NCBI GenBank assembly: GCA_964453665.1
Contig: CAYVQT010000078.1
Span: 1-12,721, forward strand
Reading direction: 5' to 3'
DNA length: 12,721 nt
Source of the DNA: DAOUTY01 sp964453665
GTDB lineage: Bacteria; Chloroflexota; Dehalococcoidia; SZUA-161
A program made the translations under genes and the position numbers. Shown piece after piece: positions 6,475 to 12,721 of this stretch (positions are counted from its first letter, which is position 1; each line of letters opens with the position of its first letter). The notes beneath the pieces were generated by a model that was not told the origin of the DNA, made no database searches, and worked only from the letters and a program-made list of their open reading frames with translations.

Positions 6475-6503
6475 AATATAGATGCTGGCCTGATATCTAT
6501 ATT
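6475..6503. promoter_or_regulatory. 9-bp dyad upstream of the corrinoid protein gene, candidate operator
   Basis: AATATAGAT (6475-6483) and ATCTATATT (6495-6503) form a perfect 9-bp inverted repeat with an 11-nt spacer, in the 250-nt gap (6345-6594) between the regulator and the corrinoid protein. The half-site TCTATATT also occurs in front of the regulator gene. A dimeric Crp-type protein could bind it. It could also be an AT-rich mRNA hairpin. I found no clear promoter, riboswitch or gene elsewhere in the gap, apart from TTGA-N5-TCAA at 6375-6387. Confidence 0.4.
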
Positions 6504-6594
6504 GCTGAGCAGGATTATACCCTGGAGCAGTTGATAATCAGGCGGTAGAAATAACAGGTATCAGGTGTAACTAAATCAGGAAGGAGGACTGTAA

Positions 6595-7242
6595 ATGAAA
6601 GCCGGTACCCTTGAGGGGTTAAGGGAAGCGATATTAGAGTACAGCCCTGATAACGCGGTCAAATGGGCTGAGAAGGCAGTTGAAGAGAAGCTTGATCCTG
6701 TAAAGACGCTCGATGTAGTAACAAAGGCGTTGCGAAAAGTTGGCGAAGATTTTGGTAAAGGGGAGCTGTGGTTGCCGGACCTGGTAGGTGCGGCTGATGC
6801 GGCGCAGGCAGCGTTGCCTGTGATAGATAAGGAGATAGAAAAAGTCGGGGCCAAGAGAAAGTCGGCAGGGAAGATAGTACTTGGAACAGTTTTTGGAGAC
6901 ATACACGACATAGGGAAGGCGATGGTAGCCGCTTTGCTGAGGGCGGATGGATTTATTGTCGTTGACCTTGGGATAAACGTCCCTGATACTGAGTTCGTTA
7001 AGGCGATAAAAGAACACAAGCCTGACATACTGGCGATGTCGGCGCTTTTAACGGTTACGTCGTTTGAGATGATGAAGGTGATGGGGACGTTGGCGGAGAG
7101 TGGTCTCAGGGACAAGGTGAAGATAATGGTAGGAGGGGGTGCGATAACACAGGAGTTTGCGGATGTGATAGGAGCGGATGGATATGAAGTATCGGCGCCG
7201 AGGGCGGTAACGCTGGCGAAGAAATTGGTTGGTGCGAAGTAG
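6595..7242 (+). CDS. Methyltransferase corrinoid protein (MtbC/MttC/MtgC family)
   Basis: This 215-aa cytoplasmic corrinoid protein shuttles the methyl group between two methyltransferases by cycling Co(I) and methyl-Co(III). The N-terminal cap (about 1-90) carries the family pattern GKGELWLPDLVGAADA (55-70), and the C-terminal Rossmann domain (about 92-213) binds the cobamide. D102-x-H104-x2-G107 in GDIHDIG supplies the lower cobalt ligand His104, MSALLTVT (148-155) lies near the nucleotide loop, and GGGAIT (180-185) completes the site. The length is normal for the family. AAGGAGG at 6581-6587 with 7-nt spacing fixes the start. The MttB-type gene follows after 16 nt, so the two are probably one transcript and act as a pair. 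It closely resembles the C-terminal half of the preceding regulator. Confidence 0.93.
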   Translation: MKAGTLEGLREAILEYSPDNAVKWAEKAVEEKLDPVKTLDVVTKALRKVGEDFGKGELWLPDLVGAADAAQAALPVIDKEIEKVGAKRKSAGKIVLGTVFGDIHDIGKAMVAALLRADGFIVVDLGINVPDTEFVKAIKEHKPDILAMSALLTVTSFEMMKVMGTLAESGLRDKVKIMVGGGAITQEFADVIGADGYEVSAPRAVTLAKKLVGAK

Positions 7243-7258
7243 AAGGAGGTATTGAGAA

Positions 7259-8698
7259 ATGGCAATGAAGGGTATCACAGTCAATAAGCCGATTAATATC
7301 CTGTCGGAAGACGAGGTAGAGAGGATACACTACTCAACCCTTGAGGTACTGGAGAGGACAGGGGTGAAGTTTGATAACGATAAAGCGTTGGAGATACTTG
7401 AAGGGGCCGGGTGCAAAGTAGACCATGAGAAGAAGCAGGTTCATTTCCCCCCGCAACTGGTAGAGGAATGCCTGAGGAAGTGTCCGTCGAGCTTTACGCT
7501 GCGTGCGCGCGAGTCGAAGAACGACCTGAGATTCGGGGGCAATACGCTTTATTTTGGCCCGTTTGCTGCGCAACATTTGGGAGCGGCTGATACCGGAGAA
7601 AGGATCACGCCAACTATCAAAGAAGTAGGTGAAGCTTACAGGCTAATGGACGCTCTTGAGCATATGCACTTTCCGTTCGGGGGGTCAATATTTGACCATA
7701 AAGATGTTAACCCGATGATGCAATTCACAACCAGGACTGCGACGTTTATCAGGAACTCATCGAAGACTATTGCAGGTATGAGCTACTTCGACTGTGAAAT
7801 ATTTGAGATAAAACTGGCGGAGGCAACAGACCAAGACGTGTTAGGAACTGCGACGTCCTCGCCACCATTGACCTGGGATGGGGCTGTAATAAATGCGATG
7901 CTCCGTTACCTTGAGAAAGGCTTCCCTATCGGGGTCTGCGGGGGGCAGAACTTCGGAGCGACATCGCCGGTCACAATAGCGGGGTCGGTTGTTGCGACAA
8001 ATACTGAACTGATGTCGATGATGGTTCTCCTGCAAAGTGCCAGGCCCGGGGCCGCTATACTGGCGGCCAACTACTCGCAGCCATTGAGCATGCGGACGGG
8101 GCTGCCTTTACTGGGCGCAGTCGAGAAATCCATACATGGCATGGCGTTTGCCCAGATGTGGCGCCGTTACGGTTTGCCCAGAGTTACAATTGGCTCTACC
8201 GACTCGAAGGTTGCCGACTACCAGTGCGGATACGAGAAGGCGATATCGGTTATCCTGCATTCACTGGCTGGATTCAATTGCGTGCTGGAGGGCGGAGGCT
8301 TATATGATGAGCTGACCTGGTCTCCACTTGTACTTCTAATGGACAACGATATATTCGGCATGGTAAGCCGGGTGCTCAATGGCATCAATGTAACCGATGA
8401 GACGCTGGCGGTTGACCTGATCAATGAGGTAGGCCCGATACCCGGCCATTTCCTGAACAGGGAACATACCAGGAATTGGTGGAGGCAGGAGATATTCGAG
8501 CCGGTGCTGGCGGACAGGCAGTCTCACCCGGAGTGGGTGGAAGCCGGCTCGAAGGACATTGTGAAGAGGGCGAAGGAGAAAATGGCGGAGATAGTGGCTA
8601 CATACGAGCCGACGCCATTAACTGACGATCAGGAAAAGGCTGTTGCCGAAATAATAAAGGAAGCTGAAAGCTACTATGGACAACTGGGCATGATGTAG
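7259..8698 (+). CDS. MttB-superfamily methyltransferase, non-pyrrolysine type
   Basis: This 479-aa member of the trimethylamine methyltransferase (MttB, COG5598) superfamily would move a methyl group from a tertiary or quaternary amine to the Co(I) corrinoid protein encoded just upstream. It has the family N-terminus (HYSTLEVLERTGVKF, 24-38), a TIM-barrel-like body with GGQNFGATSPVT (228-239), and TDSKVADYQCGYEKA (314-328), near the stretch that carries pyrrolysine in archaeal MttB. No amber codon interrupts the frame, so it belongs with the non-Pyl group that includes the glycine-betaine enzyme MtgB. The group handles several substrates (betaine, proline betaine, carnitine and others), so the substrate cannot be named here. 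AGAAGGAGGT upstream supports the start; an ATG at 7265 is an alternative. A terminator follows. Confidence 0.93.
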   Translation: MAMKGITVNKPINILSEDEVERIHYSTLEVLERTGVKFDNDKALEILEGAGCKVDHEKKQVHFPPQLVEECLRKCPSSFTLRARESKNDLRFGGNTLYFGPFAAQHLGAADTGERITPTIKEVGEAYRLMDALEHMHFPFGGSIFDHKDVNPMMQFTTRTATFIRNSSKTIAGMSYFDCEIFEIKLAEATDQDVLGTATSSPPLTWDGAVINAMLRYLEKGFPIGVCGGQNFGATSPVTIAGSVVATNTELMSMMVLLQSARPGAAILAANYSQPLSMRTGLPLLGAVEKSIHGMAFAQMWRRYGLPRVTIGSTDSKVADYQCGYEKAISVILHSLAGFNCVLEGGGLYDELTWSPLVLLMDNDIFGMVSRVLNGINVTDETLAVDLINEVGPIPGHFLNREHTRNWWRQEIFEPVLADRQSHPEWVEAGSKDIVKRAKEKMAEIVATYEPTPLTDDQEKAVAEIIKEAESYYGQLGMM

Positions 8699-8735
8699 TA
8701 TCGCATCTCAGGCCCCCTGATTGGGGAGGAAAGGG

Positions 8736-8789
8736 AAGGCCGGGGATTAAGTGTTAGAATTTAAATGTAATCCGCGGCCTTCTTTTTAT
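8736..8789 (+). terminator. Rho-independent terminator after the MttB-type gene
   Basis: The arms AAGGCCGGGGATTA (8736-8749) and TAATCCGCGGCCTT (8768-8781) form a 14-bp stem with one mismatch and an 18-nt loop, followed by CTTTTTAT. It separates the corrinoid protein/methyltransferase unit from the activator unit, so the two halves of the pathway probably have separate promoters. A small CCCC/GGGG hairpin (8714-8726) lies just before it. Confidence 0.85.
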
Positions 8790-8810
8790 GTTCTTATCTG
8801 TGGCATAATA

Positions 8811-8838
8811 TTGATGAGTATCTCATTCTCTTTAAAAT
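8811..8838 (+). promoter_or_regulatory. Possible promoter of the activator unit, with a palindrome in the spacer
   Basis: TTGATG (8811-8816) and TAAAAT (8833-8838) are separated by 16 nt, giving 4/6 and 5/6 matches to the sigma-70 consensus, just after the terminator. The palindrome ATGAG-TAT-CTCAT (8814-8826) overlaps the -35 and spacer and could be a repressor site. No other candidate promoter stands out in the 204-nt gap 8699-8902. Confidence 0.4.
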
Positions 8839-8902
8839 GACCTGAACCGGGATTCGATGTTATTATTAGGTGGGTTAATCGCATGAAGACAGGGGCTGAT
8901 AT

Positions 8903-10750
8903 ATGAAAGCTTTCATTATTGACTTTGAACCGATCGGCCGGCGGGGCCGCTGCAAGGGCGAGCGATCACTCATGGACTGCGCGCGGCAACTGGGTATCGA
9001 ACTGGCTAGCATCTGCGGAGGCAAAGGTACCTGTGCTATGTGCAAGCTCCAGGTTCTTGCCGGGCTCACTTCTGAACTGACATCCCTTGAACGGGAAAAG
9101 CTGTCCGAACAAGAAATAGAGGCTGGATATCGCCTTGCGTGTCAAACCTATCCACTGGGGGATTGCAGGGTTCACGTGCCCCCCGCTTCCCTTACTACTC
9201 CACAGAGGACCCAGGTGGAGGGTCTGGAAGTAGATATACACACCGAACCTGTAGTTGATGCTTATCATGTTATGATGCCCTCACCGTCTTTACAGGACAG
9301 CGAAGCTGACGCCGAGCGCCTTCTTGAAGCTCTGCAACAGCAGCATCAAGTAAGTCCTTTAAGAATAGATATGAAACTGTTGCAGGAGTCATCACCGAGG
9401 CTGCGGGAGTTGAAGTGGCAGGTTCAAGCATCGGTTAGAGGAGAAGAGATTGTGGCCGTCGGCCCCTGGCCCGGCCAGCAACTCGGGCTGGCAGTCGACC
9501 TCGGGACAACCAAAATCGCCGGCTATATCATGGATTTGCATAGCGGTAAAGTGCTGGCTAGCAGGGGGATTATGAATCCCCAGATCGCGTATGGAGAGGA
9601 TGTAATTGCCCGCATCGCATATATCAGGGGGGCGCAAAACGAGAAAGACCGTCTGCAGCATCTTACTGTGGATGCGCTTAGTCAACTGGCAATCGACCTG
9701 TGTGGTGATATCGAGGCGGTATCGCAGGACATCGTCGAGGTGGTTGTAGTAGGAAACACCGCAATGCATCATATTCTCCTGGGACTGCCCGTTGAGCAGC
9801 TTGCTTTATCTCCTTACGTTCCGGCAATCAGAGGGGCGCTGGATGTAAAAGCCAGGGATATAGGGCTCAACGTCGCCCCCGGCGCTTATCTACACACGCT
9901 TCCCAATATAGCTGGATTTGTCGGGGCCGACCATGTTGCCATGTTGCTGGCTACTAAGATCTCACAAAAAAAGGGCGTAGTATTGGCTTTGGACATTGGC
10001 ACAAACACCGAGGTCTGCCTGTCGTGCGATAGTAATATGACCAGTGTATCTTGTGCCTCGGGGCCTGCTTTTGAGGGAGCCCACATTAAACATGGCATGA
10101 GGGCCTCCGAGGGCGCTATCGAACGTTTACGAATTGCAGATAGTGTGATTGAATATCAGACGATAGGCGGTGCGCCGCCGGTGGGCCTCTGCGGGTCGGG
10201 AATAATGGATGCTGTCGCCCAACTGTACTCGGCTAAAGTATTGGGTGACAATGGGAGAATGAACGCCGAGCATCCTCGAGTGCGTAGTCGCGAAAAAGAA
10301 CGCGAATTTATTTTAGTGGACGAAGAGAAGGGAGGTCGTAGTCCGGCGATTACCATTACCCAGCAGGACGTTCGAGAGGTTCAGCTCGCCAAGGGCGCAA
10401 TACGCACCGGCATACAGATGTTACTGGAAGCAGGCGGGCATTCGGAGGAGGACATAAGTGAGGTGATTATTGCCGGGGCTTTCGGCAGCTACATAGATGT
10501 CGCCAGCGCTATAAATATAGGGATGCTTCCATCATTGCCTTTAGATCGTTTTAAGCAGGTGGGAAACGCGGCCGGCACCGGTGCCAAAATGACGCTTATT
10601 TCTAAAAGCATGAGGGCGAGAGCGCAGGATATCGCAGACAGGGTCGGTTATATCGAACTCGCTGCAAATCCCGGGTTTACTCAGATTTTCGCTCAGGCCA
10701 ACTATTTAGGGACATACAGGATAGTGCATGGTAAAAGGGAGGCGATATAG
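8903..10750 (+). CDS. Reductive activator of corrinoid proteins (RACo/DUF4445 family)
   Basis: This 615-aa cytoplasmic enzyme would use ATP to restore the active Co(I) state when a corrinoid protein oxidises to Co(II). The N-terminal plant-type [2Fe-2S] domain has C38-x5-C44-x2-C47 and C80. A linker and middle region follow (about 95-190). The C-terminal ASKHA-type ATPase carries AVDLGTTK (197-204), VVGNTAMHH (282-290), LALDIGTNTE (361-370) and GLCGSGI (428-434). This matches RACo-type activators of acetogens and Desulfitobacterium rather than the archaeal RamA, which carries [4Fe-4S] clusters. AGGGG at 8891-8895 supports the start. The next gene begins 2 nt after the stop, so activator and folate methyltransferase are co-translated. 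Its likely target is the 215-aa corrinoid protein, and possibly also the corrinoid domain of the Crp fusion. Confidence 0.94.
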   Translation: MKAFIIDFEPIGRRGRCKGERSLMDCARQLGIELASICGGKGTCAMCKLQVLAGLTSELTSLEREKLSEQEIEAGYRLACQTYPLGDCRVHVPPASLTTPQRTQVEGLEVDIHTEPVVDAYHVMMPSPSLQDSEADAERLLEALQQQHQVSPLRIDMKLLQESSPRLRELKWQVQASVRGEEIVAVGPWPGQQLGLAVDLGTTKIAGYIMDLHSGKVLASRGIMNPQIAYGEDVIARIAYIRGAQNEKDRLQHLTVDALSQLAIDLCGDIEAVSQDIVEVVVVGNTAMHHILLGLPVEQLALSPYVPAIRGALDVKARDIGLNVAPGAYLHTLPNIAGFVGADHVAMLLATKISQKKGVVLALDIGTNTEVCLSCDSNMTSVSCASGPAFEGAHIKHGMRASEGAIERLRIADSVIEYQTIGGAPPVGLCGSGIMDAVAQLYSAKVLGDNGRMNAEHPRVRSREKEREFILVDEEKGGRSPAITITQQDVREVQLAKGAIRTGIQMLLEAGGHSEEDISEVIIAGAFGSYIDVASAINIGMLPSLPLDRFKQVGNAAGTGAKMTLISKSMRARAQDIADRVGYIELAANPGFTQIFAQANYLGTYRIVHGKREAI

Positions 10751-10752
10751 AG

Positions 10753-11613
10753 ATGGAGACCAGGGTATCAAGTGTCTCAAAAGAGGTGATAATCGGCGAA
10801 GGGCTGCCAACCGTACTGATTGGTGAGCGTATAAATCCCACGGGGAAGAAAAGACTGAGCCGTGCTATTGAGACGGGGGATATGGAGATTGTGCGAAAGG
10901 AAGCACTGGAGCAGGCAGCGGCGGGCGCAAATATCCTCGATGTTAACGTTGGGGTTCCGGGAATAGACCAGAAAACAATGCTCCCACGGGTTGTTCAGGA
11001 AGTTATGGAGATTGTTGATGTTCCACTATGCATAGATACGGACGATATAGCGGCTCTGGAGGCTGCGCTGAAGGTGTATAAAGGCAAAGCGCTGGTCAAC
11101 TCCGTTTCCGGTGAAGAGAGGTCTCTGGCGGGTGTGCTCCCTTTGATCAAAGATTACGGGGCTGCTGTCATCGGTCTTGTCCAGGATGATGAGGGCGCAC
11201 CGACTGACTCGGACAGGCGTGTTGCAATAGCTCATAGGATAATAGAGCGGGCGGAGTCGATAAATATCCCTCGTGAAGACGTGATAATAGATTGCCTTGC
11301 TTTTGCTATAGGGGCTGACACTAAATCGGGACCTGTCGTGTTAGACTCGATTCGTCGAATTAAAGAGGAATTAGGTGTGAATACCACGATGGGCGCCAGT
11401 AATGTATCGTTCGGCATGCCTGATCGGGACTTAATTAACAGCGCTTTTATAGCAATGGTTATAGCGACAGGTGCGACCAGTTTGATCGTCGATGTTGCAA
11501 AGGTGCGTCCCATTGTTCTGGCTGTAGATTTAATGCTGGGTCGTGATCCTTATGCCAGAAGGTATACACAAGCTTACAGGGAACGCCAGAAGTTGAGTCA
11601 GCCAAAAAATTGA
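10753..11613 (+). CDS. Methyltetrahydrofolate:corrinoid protein methyltransferase (MeTr/MtgA-like)
   Basis: This 286-aa pterin-binding TIM-barrel enzyme would transfer the methyl group from the methylated corrinoid protein to tetrahydrofolate, feeding the folate C1 pool; the reverse reaction is also possible. Seen in the sequence are GERINPTGKK (24-33), QAAAGANILDVNVG (54-67), LCIDTDD (92-98), LVNSVSGE (114-121) and GASNVSFGMPDR (214-225). Asn217 corresponds to the catalytic-site asparagine of MeTr (AcsE). The size is close to AcsE and MtgA and smaller than MetH, and dihydropteroate synthase is excluded by the GASNVSFGMP signature. GGGAGG (10737-10742) in the end of the activator gene serves as ribosome-binding site. 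With the MttB-type enzyme, corrinoid protein and activator it completes a betaine-demethylation-like set. Confidence 0.92.
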   Translation: METRVSSVSKEVIIGEGLPTVLIGERINPTGKKRLSRAIETGDMEIVRKEALEQAAAGANILDVNVGVPGIDQKTMLPRVVQEVMEIVDVPLCIDTDDIAALEAALKVYKGKALVNSVSGEERSLAGVLPLIKDYGAAVIGLVQDDEGAPTDSDRRVAIAHRIIERAESINIPREDVIIDCLAFAIGADTKSGPVVLDSIRRIKEELGVNTTMGASNVSFGMPDRDLINSAFIAMVIATGATSLIVDVAKVRPIVLAVDLMLGRDPYARRYTQAYRERQKLSQPKN

Positions 11614-11719
11614 ATCGTTTGTCTGATATGAACTTCATTTTCAAAACAGAATTGCCCCGCAAAAATGCACGAATCTAACGTCTATATAGCTGGTACACGG
11701 GTTGACTCAGTAACTGACA

Positions 11720-12622
11720 ATGACCGGACATATTGAAACAAGTTTCAGCCATCAGACTCCCTCGCGCCTCCCTCGTGGTGAGTTCTGGATAGGGACAAAT
11801 ATATTCACCGGGCTTATGATAGAGGACAGCATCGATGCCCATATTGCGCTGTGTCATGATATGGGGATGGATTTTATTTCTATTCCTGTAGACTGGTCTA
11901 AAAGTGATGACCTGGGTTATCGAATGTTCAAACCTGAAGATATTGAAAATGCAGCCGAAAGCGGTCTGTATGTAATAGCTATATTAAACGGCCCCTTCCA
12001 AAGACTGGTAGATGAAAAGGGGTTAAGACTGGTGCTGGCGGATGTCGCCAGAGATGTGGTTGGGGCAGGCAAAGCAGTGGGTCGAGAAGCAAAACACATA
12101 TATTCACTAATCGATGCTTGTGTTAACGGTGGGGCGAAAGCCGTTATGATAGCTGAAGACATTGCTTTTGATAGCGGCGGCTTCTTCACGCAGGCAACAT
12201 TTCGTGAGATATTCAGACCTCTGTATTCCGATTTAGTGGAGTACATGCATGGTCTTGGTGCATTTGCAGTCTTCCATTCATGCGGCGATATCACCAGCGT
12301 GATCCCTGAAATCGTTTTGTCGAGGTTCGATGGACTATCGTGTCAGGTTGAGTGTCTGGACTTAATCTCCTTGAAGCAAAGCTATGGTACGCAGCTTACA
12401 TTGTTCACCGGGCTTAGTCGCGAGATACTCAACGATACTTTAATCTCGAAGGAGCAGGAAAGGTTATTTTTACAGACTGTAACAAATCTCGGTGAAAATG
12501 GTGGGTTTGTCTTAAGTTCGTCATCCGGCCTTTATTCACCAGATATGGTAAATATTCTAAAGAATCTATACGGCTTGGTTGACAAGACTTATAAACGGAC
12601 TGGAGGGACAAACGCTCGTTAG
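11720..12622 (+). CDS. URO-D-superfamily protein, possible corrinoid methyltransferase, atypical zinc site
   Basis: This 300-aa protein belongs to the uroporphyrinogen decarboxylase superfamily, which includes MtaA/MtbA and other corrinoid methyltransferases. The typical C-terminal half is present: MIAEDIAFDSGGFFTQATFREIFRP (143-167) and FHSCGDI (185-191), where His186 and Cys188 match two zinc ligands. The usual third ligand, a cysteine in a GxGCxI-like loop near the C-terminus, is replaced by serines (LSSSSGL, 265-271). Uroporphyrinogen decarboxylation is unlikely in this context. A methyl donor/acceptor enzyme or a zinc-free relative is possible. It is shorter than the usual 335-350 aa. 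The start is the first ATG after an in-frame stop at 11711, with no good Shine-Dalgarno. A 106-nt gap separates it from the preceding gene. Confidence 0.8.
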   Translation: MTGHIETSFSHQTPSRLPRGEFWIGTNIFTGLMIEDSIDAHIALCHDMGMDFISIPVDWSKSDDLGYRMFKPEDIENAAESGLYVIAILNGPFQRLVDEKGLRLVLADVARDVVGAGKAVGREAKHIYSLIDACVNGGAKAVMIAEDIAFDSGGFFTQATFREIFRPLYSDLVEYMHGLGAFAVFHSCGDITSVIPEIVLSRFDGLSCQVECLDLISLKQSYGTQLTLFTGLSREILNDTLISKEQERLFLQTVTNLGENGGFVLSSSSGLYSPDMVNILKNLYGLVDKTYKRTGGTNAR

Positions 12623-12721
12623 GGACCGGACACGGTGAGCCATTTTTGTTAATACGCGGAACTTCACTCCTACTGGTTAACCCATCTTCAAGGGGCAGGG
12701 ATATATTGTAGTCAATGGCTC

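Noticed and set aside
6345..6594. Cobalamin riboswitch upstream of the corrinoid protein gene.
   Set aside because: I could not find the B12-box-like core or the surrounding helices. Only a 9-bp AT-rich dyad is clear.
8696..8769. Read-through of the terminal TAG of the MttB-type gene as pyrrolysine.
   Set aside because: The protein is full length at the TAG, the pyrrolysine-bearing region of MttB is internal, and the following sequence is terminator DNA.
8883..8906. Seven-codon ORF overlapping the start of the activator gene (ATGA overlap).
   Set aside because: It is too short to judge, and such overlaps arise by chance. No leader-peptide features are seen.
12623..12721. Inverted repeat GAGCCATT (12635-12642) / AATGGCTC (12714-12721) at the window end.
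   Set aside because: The 8-bp arms with a 71-nt spacer and no T-tract are not a terminator. The sequence is cut by the window edge, so significance cannot be judged.

Overview
The window joins a mobile-DNA region (about 1-4,790) to a corrinoid-dependent methyl-transfer locus (about 4,890-12,622). The methyltransferases are oxygen-sensitive types that need a reductive activator, so the host is probably an anaerobic bacterium able to use methylated compounds through the folate/Wood-Ljungdahl methyl branch. Mixed GC and frequent AGG and ATA codons recall anaerobic Chloroflexota or Firmicutes, but nothing here fixes the taxon.

Left region. A consensus sigma-70-type promoter (398-426) drives a tight plus-strand operon: a ribbon-helix-helix-like 98-aa protein, a 41-aa ORF with a GTG start, a 236-aa protein of unknown family, and a 716-aa large serine recombinase with two Myb/SANT-like repeats at its C-terminus. 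The recombinase gene runs 31 bp into the 3' end of a convergent tyrosine recombinase gene. Upstream of that gene lie a minus-strand terminator and the 3' part of a tRNA-Lys(UUU) gene whose 5' half is missing, which is the mark of an attachment-site junction. A 15-bp piece of this tRNA sequence recurs in inverted orientation beside the integrase gene, next to other dyads, so the stretch 4,573-4,782 looks like an att region.

Right region. The first gene is an unusual fusion: a Crp/Fnr-type transcription factor (cyclic-nucleotide-like domain plus winged HTH) followed by a complete corrinoid protein with cap helices and the DxHxxG cobalt-ligand motif. Next come a stand-alone corrinoid protein that is paralogous to the regulator's C-terminal half, and an MttB-superfamily methyltransferase with no in-frame amber codon. 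A strong terminator follows. A second unit holds a RACo-type reductive activator, a pterin-binding methyl-THF:corrinoid methyltransferase, and a URO-D-superfamily protein that lacks the usual third zinc-ligand cysteine.

How the genes fit together. The MttB-like enzyme would move a methyl group from a quaternary or tertiary amine (substrate unknown) to Co(I) of the small corrinoid protein. The MeTr-like enzyme would pass it to tetrahydrofolate, and RACo would reduce corrinoid that has oxidised to Co(II). The Crp-corrinoid fusion is the most novel item. It could be a one-component regulator that reads corrinoid loading, cobalt redox state or methylation and controls the pathway whose corrinoid protein it resembles.
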